A stretch of 64,000 nt of DNA, from contig MU006231.1 in the NCBI GenBank assembly GCA_010093685.1, positions 482,428 to 546,427 on the forward strand. Direction: 5' to 3'. This document shows, one piece after another, positions 8,924 to 20,400 of this stretch; position 1 is the stretch's first letter; every line of letters begins with the position of its first letter. A model generated the notes under the pieces. That model searched no databases. It saw only the letters and a list, made by a program, of their open reading frames with translations, and was not told the origin of the DNA. Source of the DNA: Ophiobolus disseminans. Taxonomy: Eukaryota > Ascomycota > Dothideomycetes > Pleosporales > Phaeosphaeriaceae. The translations under genes were made by a program, and so were the position numbers.

Positions 8924-10929
8924 TTAATCTCGCAGCGGTCTAATCTTGAAGAATTTGACGAGAAGCGAGACAATGAGCGGCAGAATACACAGAAACATGA
9001 ATAGCCAAAAGAACATGACACCGCGACTCCGCCCTGTGGTTCCAATGCAAAGCGTAAGTAAAAGGGTAATCAGCAAGCCTGCTGGCACCCACGCCAATAC
9101 CCCGTTCATTAGTAGTGGTATGAGGAACATTACGCTTGTAGAAAGGAAGATGAAAACAAGCCACCAGATTTCCTTTCGTATCCATCTCGACAGACACGCA
9201 TCGCCATTTGCTCCCATTTCTTCCTCGGCAGTACACTTGTACTCATATCCAATTCTCCCGCCATCTAGCTGGCCTCTGATCCGTCGTCTCAGACCAGCCT
9301 CTGTGAGGGACAATACTTCGACACTTTCCGCACGTCCGATTTGGCTTCCCATTGCGTGTGCGAGTTCAATTATGGCTTCGTATTCACCCGCGACGTCCGA
9401 GTGCCCCCTACGCTTCATAATGAAGTGTGTGTGCGTCCATAGAATGCATATTCCGATGGTCCAGAGAGTGCAGAGGATGGTCATAATGGTGAGCTGTACG
9501 AACGAGAAGCCCCAGCGGTAGGTCTGGGCGGGGCGAACAATTAGTGTGGTAACGCAGGGTGGCGGAACAGACGGAGTTGTAGCGTACCTCTGCAGGCTGA
9601 CATGCACCATGCTCAGTAATATATTTCATGTTGTACGTTGCATTTCCGTGGACCCACATACTCCAGGACGTGTTTCTAAAAGGCTGCTGCTGACTGGGAT
9701 CGAGCCAGCCTGCCCCTAGATCATCGTGGGCGAGGTAGTATGCTGAGATGTTTAGGACAGGAGGACTAAGAATAATTCCTAAGAATGACGATGACGCGTT
9801 AGCGAGGCCGTTGAAGCCGTATGATGTGACATCTTGGGTTCATTAGCAGGTGTTGTTATCAGTTTGGCGGCGAATAGACACACACACATAGTGTAGTTGC
9901 CGTTCGCATCCTACAGCGTTCAACCTGCTCGCTAGAACTGAGAAGGTGGCAGCTTTGTGACCAGAGTAGAGAGTTCAGGCTGGTGCTGGTGGTGAGAACA
10001 GGTTCACCTGTGGGTCATCGTTAGGAGTTTGTATTGTCGTGGCATGGAAATCGCTTGCCACGTACCAGAAAAGCTTTCGTAAGGTACGATGTAGTTTCCC
10101 ATCTGGCGAATTCTCCACCCATCACGGACGACGTACATGATGCGACGAAAATTATCAAACAGAATGTACTTGTCGTCATCTTGTACGTAAGATTTCACGT
10201 TACCACTATAACCAGTCATCGCGCTAGCGAAACTTGGAAAAATTAAGATCCAGATCATAGTTGCAATCATGAAGGCCATGGCGAGCTTTGACTGCAGGCC
10301 TTGACGACGGGTGAAGTCTCGTAGTAAGCGAGACAATCCAAAGATGAGAGAGTCGTTCTGAAGAAAAACGGTTCGATAGGTACTGAAAGTGATAGTGGCG
10401 ATCTCCATAGATGTTGTTACATACTTAGCAAAAACATGCCAAGAGATAAAAGCAACGATGGCTTGGCCACCACGCCCACAGCCCTGTCATAAAAAAAGAT
10501 TAGCTATGTTCACTTGGCAGGGGTTGCACTCACAATGTCCCATATCACATCAATGACCTTTGCCTCCGTGAATGACAGTTTCCCGAAGCCTAAAGTGATC
10601 TCAAAGAAGCCCGATCTCGACCAATAGCGATAATTTTCGGGGTACAAGTCGAAGACTCCGTTGGGTTGACAAGCTACGAGTCGCTCGTAGCCCAGTTTGC
10701 CGATACCAGAGGTTATAGATAATTGAACGAGAATGGCGAGGCTGAGGCATAGTCCGGCGAGCCACAATACAACCAGGCACCGCACGCCAGCTACGCGCCA
10801 TCGAGTGCGAATATCTTCGTGAGCTTGACGGTGGCACACGTACAAAAACGCAGCGCATGAGGTTCTTTCGGTCCGCGAATTTTGTAGTTTGTCAGCATTA
10901 GACTGCGCCTTATCTCGCAAAAGCGCCAT
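8924..10929 (-). CDS. Multi-span membrane protein of a filamentous-fungal family
   Basis: Minus-strand exons can be traced as about 10929-10534, 10483-10066, a short or uncertain exon between 10065 and 9833, 9832-9588 and 9523-8924. The clearest introns are 10533-10484 (50 nt) and 9587-9524 (64 nt). The product has at least six hydrophobic segments, including LVVLWLAGLCLSLAILV near the N-terminus, a segment ending WILIFPSF, and two in the last 70 residues (LVFIFLSTSVMFLIPLLM and ILPLIVSLLV). Diagnostic stretches are GFGKLSFTEAKVIDVIWD-x-GCGRGGQ, ACQPAE-TYRWGFSFVQL and LWTHTHFIMKRR. I know this as an uncharacterised membrane family common in Dothideomycetes; no transport function is established. 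The 5' end is uncertain: hydrophobic coding-like sequence up to 11215 in another phase may be an earlier exon. Confidence 0.7.
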
Positions 10930-11408
10930 CAGTACTAGTAAAAGAAAGTGTCCACGTCGGTGGCACCGACATATCTTATTGAAGTAGGGACCGAGGGGTT
11001 TACTTTGGTGCAAGGGTAGCTATTCGCACCGGAATCCGAGAAACGCTGACTGCATAGCTTGCAATCTGGTTGAATGCCATACATGATGAGTATACGATGA
11101 GCCACAACACCGGGACCGGTGAAGATGTTGTGAGATGGTTCCGAATCTGGGAAACCCCTAAACGGGGGCTTCCGCCTTTGATAAATGTCAAGGATCTTGT
11201 AATGCTGCGCCTCAAAGACAGATTTCAGTCGAACAACACGTCGGAATGCGCAAACAAGTTAATGACCGACCTTAGATGTAATTAAAAAATATATTGATAC
11301 CAAGCTGTTCAGCTCGAGACGTCGTATCATAGCCACCATCCTATCGACCGGAACACTTTACCATACATCAGCCTTTCAAGCGGCCGAAATCATGACATTC
11401 AAGGCTTT
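10930..11408. other. Upstream of the membrane-protein gene; possible extra exon
   Basis: The minus-strand frame 11215-11000 contains a hydrophobic, coding-like stretch ending RIPVRIATLAPK, which may be a 5' exon of the gene at 8924-10929. I could not find a donor/acceptor pair that keeps phase. The rest (11216-11408) shows nothing. Confidence 0.35.
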
Positions 11409-13041
11409 TCAATCCTTCGCATCGATTCCAAACTCCTCCTGTACCTCGATGATCCTGACGCCGCGCTGGTCTGCTATCAGGCCCATCAGTCCTTGGCCCA
11501 CATCCTTCAGCTCGTTGTATTCGTGTAAAAGTTTGATATGGTCCTTCACGATCTTGTTGGCCGCGGCCATTATATCGGCTTCCGTGGGCTCGTCATCGCC
11601 ATCCGAGATCTCTGCGTCCGACGTTGCCTTCTCTTCCATGAGAACTTGGATCGCAGGCAGGCAGGCGAGAGCTGCTAGGAAAGCAGCTTTCTGTGCCTTG
11701 AGCTCGGCAAGGGTTACTTCCTGGGGAGTCATCGTGGTTATGTGACTTCCGGAATTGACATCCGCTGCATCGTGAGCCTGAGTCTCTGGCTGCGCATCGA
11801 CAGTCGTCGCATTTGTTGGTGAGGATTTGAGGCTTTCGCGCGTCTCAGAAAGGTTAAAGTCAGCCTGTCCGGAGGCCTGGAATACGTCATTGTCTGTCTT
11901 GACCGTTGCTGGTGCCATAGTCGAAGTACTGCAGTTCGACTGGATATTTCCATCGACTTGAGTTGATTCCTCATTCGGATGTAAGGAAGGCATTTGTGAT
12001 GACTTCCGCTCCACTTGGATTAGGGTGACATCGCTCATCTCGGTATCTACAGGGTCACCTTTGACTTGCGGGTCCAGAGATGATAGCCGAAGTGGAGTGG
12101 CCTAGGGAAACTATAAGCATATCAGAATGGAGGGAAGTTGATCATGAACAAACAGCATCTTCGACATCCTGAGTCAATTCATGATCCTCAACATGCGCTC
12201 GAGAGTCGTCGTTTGCACCACAGCGGCTGTCGGTCGAGGTGCGGTCTTCCGTTGGTATAGTCAGGTCTGGACCTGATGGTCTGTCGATTCGAGTGGTAGG
12301 GTTGTTGAGGCTGCTGTTCAACTCATGCGAATCTGTCGACTGAGCTTCACCCTCTCCCTTGACCCGGTCATCGTCACTCATGAAGCTACCGATCGCCATC
12401 CGGCTAGATGTTGACGGCTTTTGTTCGGCATCAGGTATTCTAGCGACGTCGTCTACTTCCAGCTCCGCTGCATGTGAACAAGCTCCGGTGCAACCAAGTG
12501 TGGATTCATGGCCTGTACTTTCCAGTGGAAATTCTGCATCAACCATCTTATCGCGGGTGCCGGCTCCAGGCACAGGCAAGCTCATGTTAGTAGCGGAAGT
12601 GACTTTTGCGACAGGCTTAGTCTGCTGTTCGCCATCTGATGTAACGTGCGATGCTGTTGAATGTGGCTGAACAGTTGAATCGTCAGCTTGCAGAGCTGGA
12701 TGAACGGAGCCCTCTGGAACCGGAGATGGCGGGTTGTCGCTATGCGCTTCAGCATCACAACTTCCAGCAGATGTCTCAAGCTGCATGTTAGTTTGATCAA
12801 TTTTTAGCGCATCGACATCAATCGAAGCAATCTCGTGATCGGCGCTCAAGCCGTCAGTGCGACCTTGGTGAGTACGTGCAGCCTCTTGTAGCGTGTCTTG
12901 AGCGTCTTGGGCGTCTTGGGGTGGAACAGGCGCCGTTGCAGAAAGCTTGTCGGCAGCACCATCCATGGCATTGACGGGAGAAGATGTCATAGGCTCGTCT
13001 TCCGAGTCGGGAATTTCTGTTCTGCCACACCCAGCGGCCAT
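11409..13041 (-). CDS. swi5: DNA repair protein Swi5/Sae3 homologue with a long disordered N-terminal extension
   Basis: Exons 13041-12154 and 12101-11409 (52-nt intron) give 526 residues. The C-terminal 90 or so residues are the Swi5 core: helices with KIVKDHIKLLHEYNELKDV followed by GQGLMGLIADQRGVRIIEV and EEFGID. Swi5 with Sfr1/Mei5 stabilises Rad51 and Dmc1 filaments in homologous recombination and meiosis, so a nuclear location is expected. The family core is under 100 residues in yeasts; here more than 400 residues of low-complexity Ser/Thr/Asp/Glu-rich sequence precede it, beginning with EIPDSEDEP, a form seen in SUMO-interacting or phospho-regulated proteins. The gene is divergent from the Ytp1-like gene with about 300 bases between starts. 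Confidence 0.85.
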
Positions 13042-13349
13042 GATGGTGGTAAGTGAGTGAGTGAAGGTGCAGGCGGGTTATGTCGGCAATGTTGGCGTTC
13101 CTGGCCAGGAGGTGGCGGAAGCCAATGACGGACGCGCCTCCCTTTCACGTAAGCAGCGACGCATGAATGCGCCTTCTCCATGCAGATGCTCACCACAGGC
13201 ACCAGATTCTCGACTCCTTCGCCCCTAAAAACGCGCCTTCGAATGACTCCTTCACCGTAACCACTCCGCAGCGGAGTCTCGTAATATCCCCTAATTTTCC
13301 GGGCACCCACTGTCGCAACCCGCATCCGTCTTATTGAGCGACCGTCGAG
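13042..13349. promoter_or_regulatory. Shared divergent promoter region, swi5 / Ytp1-like
   Basis: 308 bases separate the two start codons, so both promoters must lie here. The minus-strand side is CT-rich next to the swi5 start. No specific binding site is recognised. Confidence 0.5.
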
Positions 13350-14858
13350 ATGCTATTCCGAACCACCACAGTGACCGCGGCGGCGCTGCTTCTCAGCACC
13401 GCCGTCAAGGCGCACGAACACCACAGTGACAAGATAGAAGAGGGTCAAGCTATCTCAGCAGACCCTATCGACTCGATCCTATGGACACACATCTTGATAC
13501 AAAGTCTGGCCTGGGGAATCATCTTCCCCACAGGCATGGTCTTGGGCGTAAGAACTAGACACTACATATGATACCTTCATCACTTAACATGACCCCAGAT
13601 AAGTCGCTCGAAATGGCACGTGCCCGTGCAAACGATCGGCTCCCTCCTCGCAATCGTCGGATACTTCCTCGGCCACAAGCATAAAGGCAGACAGTTCACC
13701 ACGAACATCCACGCCCAGTTCGTTCCCTATATCATGCTCATGCTCATCTCCCAGATCGCCATGGGTATCTACCTCAAGTTGCACATGGAAAAGGGCATAC
13801 ACGGCAAGATACGGAAGGTTGTGGTGAAAGCGCATGGCTTTGTTGGGAAAGCCATGCCAATTGCGACTTGGGTCCAATTCGTTTTCGGTGGCATCACGGC
13901 CCTTGGATTCTGCCGTGCCGACCACACCGGACAGTGTCTGGCTCATTTCATCATGGGCGGTGCGTTCATCGCATACGGCATTGTTCTGATTATCCTACTT
14001 TTGGTCGGACAAGCCTGGCTTAAGCGGACAGGAAGGAGCCAGGAGTTCTTCGACTCACTCGTAATCGCCGCCTGGGGTTGCGTTAACACCTTCACCGAGC
14101 ACCGTTGGGGCCATGAATGGGCCCACAATGACTTACAACATACTTCTATGGGCATCATCTGGTGGGCTGCGGGCTTAGTCGGTGTGTGGTTAAGCCGCAC
14201 CAGGGACGGACGACCGAAGAGGAACTTGATTCCCGGCATCGTCATTTTCATGACTGGTTGGGCCATGTCCGCGCACCCGCAGCACCTCCCCGTCTCAACC
14301 ATGATGCACACTGTTTTCGGGTACACACTCATGGCTGCCGGAGCTGCACGTGTCGTTGAGATATCCTTCGTTCTGAAGGATCGCAATGCTACTACGACCG
14401 ACGGCTCAGACCCCAACAGCTTCCAGTATATGACGCCATTCTTACTCATCGCTGGTGGCTTTTTGTTCATGGGAGCAACGGAAGAGCAGATGCAGCTTCT
14501 CCACGATGCCCACGTTACGCATGTGACATACGTCCTCATCCTTTTCAGCGTCGCTTTTTTAATGTTCCTTTGTAAGTCAACTTCTTCGTGTGCACATCAC
14601 TTCGCTCACATTCACACAGTTGTCAACATGCTACTCCATCTCTACGCCGTACACGCATGGGGTCAATCTTCCAAGTTCGACGCCGAAGCACCGCGTACCA
14701 ATGGCCTGGCTAATGGTCATGCCAATGGCTACGTCAGAGCCGACCGACGAATAAGAGACGCAGAAGAGTTCGAGTTAGCCGGCCTCGACTCGGACGATGA
14801 TGATGAGAACGAGCCTCTGCGCAACAAAGAAACACGGCCCCTTGTTTCGGGCCATTGA
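13350..14858 (+). CDS. Ytp1-like multi-span membrane protein
   Basis: Exons 13350-13547, 13599-14571 and 14620-14858 give 469 residues, close to yeast Ytp1 (459). A signal peptide (ends near TAVKA) precedes HEHHSD, then about nine to ten hydrophobic segments typical of the DUF2427/Ytp1 architecture. Histidine-rich patches occur in loops and membrane segments (GHKHKG, TEHRWGHEWAHND, HPQHLPVSTMMH, LLHDAHVTHVTY), reminiscent of cytochrome b561/ferric-reductase-like haem ligands. The yeast protein is a plasma-membrane protein of unknown biochemical role. The C-terminal tail is acidic and cytosolic-looking. The second intron (48 nt, GTAAGT...ACACAG) is a multiple of three without a stop, so retention would insert 16 residues. 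Confidence 0.85.
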
Positions 14859-15441
14859 ATTTGCTTGGATTTCTTTTTACGTTGAGTACACGTTCGGCGT
14901 TCCTGGGCAGGGACTAAGCAACAGACGCTTTCGTAGAAATATACCCCTCTTGTCTCTCTTGTGGAGCTCGCCGTCTGTAGTGTTCACGACTGCCCATTCA
15001 TATCATTTACATCGACGCGACTTAACGGCATTGTGATTTCGAGAGGGGACGGTGCCAAGCACAGGAGGAGACTAGCGCAGAGACCCACTGACTTTGCGAC
15101 TAGCTGCTGCCGCAACCGCGTCACGTCAACGAAAAACCCCTAACAACCATTCAAATCGGTCAATACTTTGCAAAGCATCGCGAAAGTCGGTATGTATGAG
15201 AATTCCGCTAGCATCGTTTGCTGCTCGATGTTAGACCTTACAAACCGACTCGACGCCAGTCGACTAGGCAAACGAAGCGCGACCACCACCGACGCTGTCG
15301 TGTCTTACACAAAGAAATGCCGCACATCAAAACGGCCTGTGTTGAATTGCATCCAGTATCCGCTGTTCGAATCCCTGAACAGCTCTTCACAAGACCCAGC
15401 CGCGTTATTTTACATGCATCTGAATCCGTACTGTGAGTCCC
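14859..15441. other. Intergenic, convergent
   Basis: About 580 bases between convergent stops. Short frames at 15168-15455 show no coding character. Confidence 0.5.
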
Positions 15442-16652
15442 CTATTCATAGTTGATGTCCCCTTCGAGGTCTCCCACAACGAATGCAGGACCGGAAATCG
15501 ACTTTGGCATGTACTCGTTGCTCAAGAGGCCTGTTATGGCGCCCCAAACGACATCGAAAAGCACCGCAGCGCCGATCAAGAGAATTGCTTCTCCTGCAAT
15601 TGCAACAACGAGTGCTGTCATCTCGCCTGTCTTGGCACTAAGCCCAAGGGCTTCTCCTACACCAGCGAAAACATTGGGTTTGAGCTTCGGTGCAAATCCA
15701 TGAACTGCCTTGCCGGCCGCAAATGTGGCTACATCTTGGAGTATATCATGGACCACGCCAACACCATCTAGGGGTTTGTTCGTCATAAGGCCCCATGCTT
15801 GCGAAAGGAGTAGCAAACGCCATACCTTTTCGTTTTTGGAAAGTTGACTGAGGCTCCGCGCTCCAAACTTCTTCTTTAGGATCTTCGCTCTCACTCCGTC
15901 GAACTGAGACAATACCATCCGTTTGGCTCCAGTTACGATGCGCTTTTTAGTGCGATCCACTACTGACTTCAAGGCTTTGAAGAATGATGCACACTCCCTG
16001 AGTTGCTCTGAGCGCGCTGCCCATTTAGAACTGCGGACTTCCCACTCAACCAAGAGGGACTCGAGCTTGTTCCTTTAACCCAATCAACGAATTAGTAAGT
16101 GTATGGACTCGGAGCCGGATGAACAGTGTGTCCTTATTTGAACTTTTTAAGCTTATGATGCTGCAGCTTGAGGCTGTGCGTTGTGTCGTGGAGAGGGTCT
16201 AGAAAATGCTTACATGTTTGCCACATGCGCTGCTTCTCCTTGGCCTTCTAAGGTTCTGATTAGCTGCCTTGCAGCACAAAATCAAATAGATCTCATACTA
16301 ACTTTCTCTTCGCGGGTCAGATTATCATCACTTCCCTTCTTCTCTTTACCAGCCTGATTATCATCGCTTCCCTTCTTTTCTTCACTGGCGGGATCATCAC
16401 CACTTCCCTCTTCCTCCTCATCAGCTAGATCATCACCATCGTCATTCTCTCCGCCAGGCAGGTCACCGGCTAACTGATTTAGTAGAAAGACAGCATCTGC
16501 CCCACGCTTAGCTCTTAGCACTGCAATTCCTAGCGCAGACGAAGCAGTCTAGTGTAATACTCATTCACGCTAAGAGTCACATTTCTAAAACTTTCTACGA
16601 ATTCGAGAATTCTTCCGTTATTACCTTGCGCAGCAGCGGAGAAAGAGGACTC
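15442..16652 (-). CDS. Ankyrin-like protein with acidic repeats, 5' end unresolved
   Basis: Minus-strand exons 16652-16599, 16548-16303, 16263-16214 and 16072-15442 join in phase through introns of 50, 39 and 141 nt. The first two exons read like an ankyrin-type helix pair (AAAQGNNGRILEF, then ALGIAVLRAKRGADAVFLL). An acidic stretch with three imperfect copies of a GSDDN-x(3)-EEKKGSDDN-like unit follows. The last exon is a basic helical region and a hydrophobic segment near the C-terminus (ALVVAIAGEAILLIGAAVLF), possibly a membrane anchor. The start codon was not found; an upstream exon beyond 16652 or 5' decay is possible. The 39-nt intron is at the lower limit for fungi. No function can be assigned. 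Confidence 0.5.
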
Positions 16653-17403
16653 TAGTGTAGCATATACAAAGCAACATCAGACATTCTACAATGATCAAAT
16701 TACTGTAAAACCCGGTCCACGATGCAAAACTTCAACGACTGCGCATTGGCTGCGTTGAACGCGTGGTATAATTTGTGGCGCAAACGTATGAGTTTTAGTG
16801 GACGCTTCACTCAGACATGCTAGTGAGGCTGTTTGCATTGCTCGACACCAATCATTTCATTTTCTTGTCAGTGCCAGCGCACCCCCCACCCCCCCGACAC
16901 GAGCCAGCGCACCTGCACTGCAATTCTTAGCGTGGAAGCGACGGTGCTGTAAATTTTGCGAGGATGATTTGCCGCATGGACCATATTATCTTTTTCTGAT
17001 TACAAGTTGACTATCTGCAGTCACCGATGATACGAACAGCAAAACCTTACACCCGGTCAGCACTTGTCCTGAACAGGGAAATGGGCGAAGCTTTTGGAAG
17101 CTTCTTATGTGCATGCATGAACTGTAAGGTTGATTAATAACTGATGCGAACGCCGGTCCAGCAAGCATGGCGAGTATGCCTCGCAGCGCTACGAATCACT
17201 TTGACCGGAAAAAGTCTGCAAGCGGCAGTACCGGACTCGGTGTGATCCAACGTCCATGCATTAATCAAAAATTCATGAAAAAAAAGCCCGCGAAAAGAGC
17301 ATGAAACCACAGCACCAACCAAAAGGCATTCATGAAGATGAAGATATATAATATTTTTCATAACTAATCATTACCATTACCGCCATTTCCAGGCGTCAAT
17401 CAA
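16653..17403. other. Intergenic
   Basis: About 750 bases. A poly-C/CCCCCACC tract occurs near 16880. Possible missing 5' exon of the preceding gene; otherwise nothing is visible. Confidence 0.45.
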
Positions 17404-18948
17404 CTAATGCTGGCCAAAGTACTTGCCCTTGCCCTTGCCCCACGTGGGCTTGACAACAAAGACACCACGGTCAATCGTGTTGATGACGGTGTATCCGCTC
17501 GCAAAGGTAAAGTGCGACCATGTGCCACCGTCCCAGAGCGCATCACCACCGCCGGGCTTAGCATCGTCGCCGGGGAAGACGTCAAAGTAAGCAATTTCCT
17601 CGACCTTGGAGCCGTCGGGGTTGCGGGGGATGGAGCTGACATCGAGGATGCGCAGGCCGGATTGGTAGTTGGACTGGAAGGCGAGGCCGTCGTTGACGAA
17701 TTGGTTGTGGTCGACCATGCGGGTGGTGGCTTTGTAGTAGCCGGTTACCTTGGGGGCTTCGAGGTTGGTAATGTCCCAGATGTATGTGACAGCGTAGCCG
17801 TCCTTGGCGGGGGAGTTGGGGTTCGTCCGGTTGGGGTTGATTTGGCCCTCGTCGAGCTCGTCGTCCATGACAATGTGTGTCTGCCAGTACTCGTCTGTCA
17901 CCCAGCCTTGGTGCGTGTAGGATGCGCCGGTGTAGGGAGTGCGCGAGATGATCTTTCCGGCGCCGACGCCCTTCTTGTTGGTGACGTCGTAGATGGTCAG
18001 AGTGTCCTCGTTATAGCCGTAGCAGATATCCTTGCCGTAGTACTTCCAGTGAGGACCACGATAGACGATGCACTGGGCGTCGTGGGTGTAGCCGTCCTGG
18101 GGCGCGCAGCCCTCAACATAAGGCTTGGTCGGGTTGTCCATGTTGATGAAGATGGGGCCACCGGCGCAGGTGTCGTTGCGGCCGGGAGCACCACCACAGC
18201 CGAGAGCAACGGCGTAGTTCTTCTCCTCGTTGGTGCGAACAGTGTGGGAACGTCCGGCAATACCTTGAGTAAGGTTGACCCACGCGATGTCGGTCTTGAT
18301 GTCAAAGGTCTTGGGGTTCTTAGGCGAAAGCTTGAGCAGCTTCTTCATGTCGAAGAACTGGAGACCGTGACCACGGCCCTCGGATCCAATGACGAGTGTA
18401 TCATGTAGAACCGACATCTCGCGCCATATAACGGAATCGTTCTGGGCTGGAAGGCGACCAAGGTACTCGAGCTGACCATCTCTAGTGATCTCGGCGAAGG
18501 CAGCGCCAGAAGTCTGCCCAATGGCGATGAACTCGCGGCCCCAGTAGGTCCATCCCCACGATCCAGAACCGTCAGAGGCACCACCACCGAGTTCCTCGTG
18601 CGTCTGGAAGTCGTACATGTCAATGTTCTTGCACTTGTCTGAATGGAATTAGCGCCATCTCGTGCGACTTGTAAACACAATCAACTTACAAGTCTGATCG
18701 GCGTCGCCCTTGACAGCCTCGACACGGCCGTTCTTGCACTCAATCTTGTTCTTGTTGACGCGGTTCTTGTAAAAACCGTTCCACTTCTTGCTCTCGTAGT
18801 CGCCAGCCGCGCGGTGCTTGGCCCAGGCGGCCTCCTTCGCCTCCATCATCATGGACATGACTTGACCCGAGGCATACTCCTCATGGGTGAAGGCAGAGGC
18901 CGACGCCAATGGCACAATGGCCGCGGTCGCAAGAGTGGACCACTTCAT
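17404..18948 (-). CDS. Secreted LVIVD/choice-of-anchor-B-type repeat protein
   Basis: Exons 18948-18690 and 18638-17404 (51-nt intron) give 497 residues. MKWSTLATAAIVPLASASA is a clear signal peptide, which fixes the start at 18948 rather than at an upstream frame opening. The body shows repeated beta-strand units of the LVIVD/beta-propeller sort, such as DTLVIGSEGRGHGLQFFD, DICYGYNEDTLTIYDV and SGLRILDVSS, and many GxG and aromatic turns. In fungi these are annotated as regulatory P domain or choice-of-anchor-B proteins. They are extracellular or wall-associated; the biochemical role is unknown. A short hydrophilic prodomain containing several Lys-rich stretches separates signal peptide and propeller. 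N-glycosylation sequons (NDS, NLT, NDT, NRT) agree with secretion. Confidence 0.75.
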
Positions 18949-20400
18949 TGTTGCAAACGATGCTGCGGATTGACGGTTGGCAGATGATCCAACAACCTGG
19001 GGAGAGGAATGCAATTTATATCAATCGTCGACAGCACAACACTAAACCGGTAGAACCGCGCCGCTCGGTGTACCGGTTGCGTGCGATACGCTATTGATGA
19101 CCATCGTCAGAATACCTTCCTATCGCAGGTGGTGCGAACCGTCGTGGTCATTCCCAAGACTCGTATCGAAGCATGAACGCTGCCTGTAGCATGCAGCAAT
19201 ATACTAGGCAAGTCTTGGGAGCGTCTTGGGAGACGGAGAAATGTCAGCACTCAAGTGTTCCGAGGTATGAGAGGTGCTTGGCGACACCCCGACCTGCATT
19301 TGGAGAACGAGCTGCGGCTCTACAAAGCATGTTTGCAAATGGGACAGGGCGGGGCCTCCGACTGCAGGACAAGCTTGGGATGTCTCCCCGCCAGTGTCAG
19401 CGTTGATAGGCAGCGACGCGTTGCCACATCGGGAAGGTGCCAAGACATGATTGGATTGCATTTGCGCCACAACCAAACAACCGCGGATGTGGACCGACGC
19501 CGTTGAGGTCATAGGTGAGTATGTTCATACTCAAGATGAATGTTGGTTAACGACATGCAGCGTGCAAGTCGGGTTGAAAGCTGTGCGGCGAAGTCTTTTG
19601 TGTTTTTAACCCGGTGGGTAAGATGCCATGTTGAATCCCTGCGTGCCTACCTTGTTGGTGCCTGGATGATCATCGACACTGGTGTCCTGGATACGTTGAA
19701 CCGGTGGTAAGCATGCCGTCCGTTAACAGCAGGTCATTGTCGAGAGTACCTGGCTAGATGCCTAGGGTGTGTTATCAGAGAGATTTGGGACGGGCCAGCA
19801 ATAGATCGACATAGTATAGCTTGGCAAGCGGATGCTGACGAGATGGTTCTGAAGACGGCAGTTGCGGAGAGGGATTGGAAGTTTGGCATGGACTGAGGAT
19901 GGCAGTGTTGAAGGAGTCGAAGAGATGGGGCAGCTCGAGACTATATGTCACATTGATAGCTCTGACCGATACCGTTTGGGTTCGTTCGGGCGTTTGAGCA
20001 AGATTGAGTGCAATTGAGCCCCAAGACCAGCCGACTACTGATTGGACGAATGCTCGTGTGCCTTGCGGGGCCCCGGTTGCATTGCATGGTTGGTGCGCGT
20101 TCACGTGCAAGATGTAGTGTCTCGGTGCTAGCCAGCGCACCTTCGTCGGTGAAGTGCTGGAGCGATCATCGTGCCGTACACCAGGTCGATGGGTGTTACA
20201 AGACTGTTCAGCGTCTCAGCGGAAATGCTTATATAGAAGTCCATGATGGTGTACAGAAGGAGAGGTATGGGGGAAGCAGGGCGGCCCTGTTCCGCGAAGG
20301 AAAGTCGTTCGGCTAAACCTGCCCCACCGAGCGCGACTTCAACACCAAGAGCTTCAACGCATGCAGGTCGCCATCTTCCACGACACGACTCGACGCCAAC
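18949..20400. other. Long divergent intergenic region
   Basis: About 1.45 kb between divergent genes. GC-rich frames exist on both strands (19775-20140, 20128-20727) but lack introns, motifs or sensible composition. Two loosely similar segments around ACCCGGTGGGTAAGATGCC (19610) and ACCGGTGGTAAGCATGCC (19698) are the only repeat-like feature. Confidence 0.45.

Noticed and set aside
8946..9521. Plus-strand frame of 191 codons
   Set aside because: Antisense shadow of the last exon of the membrane-protein gene.
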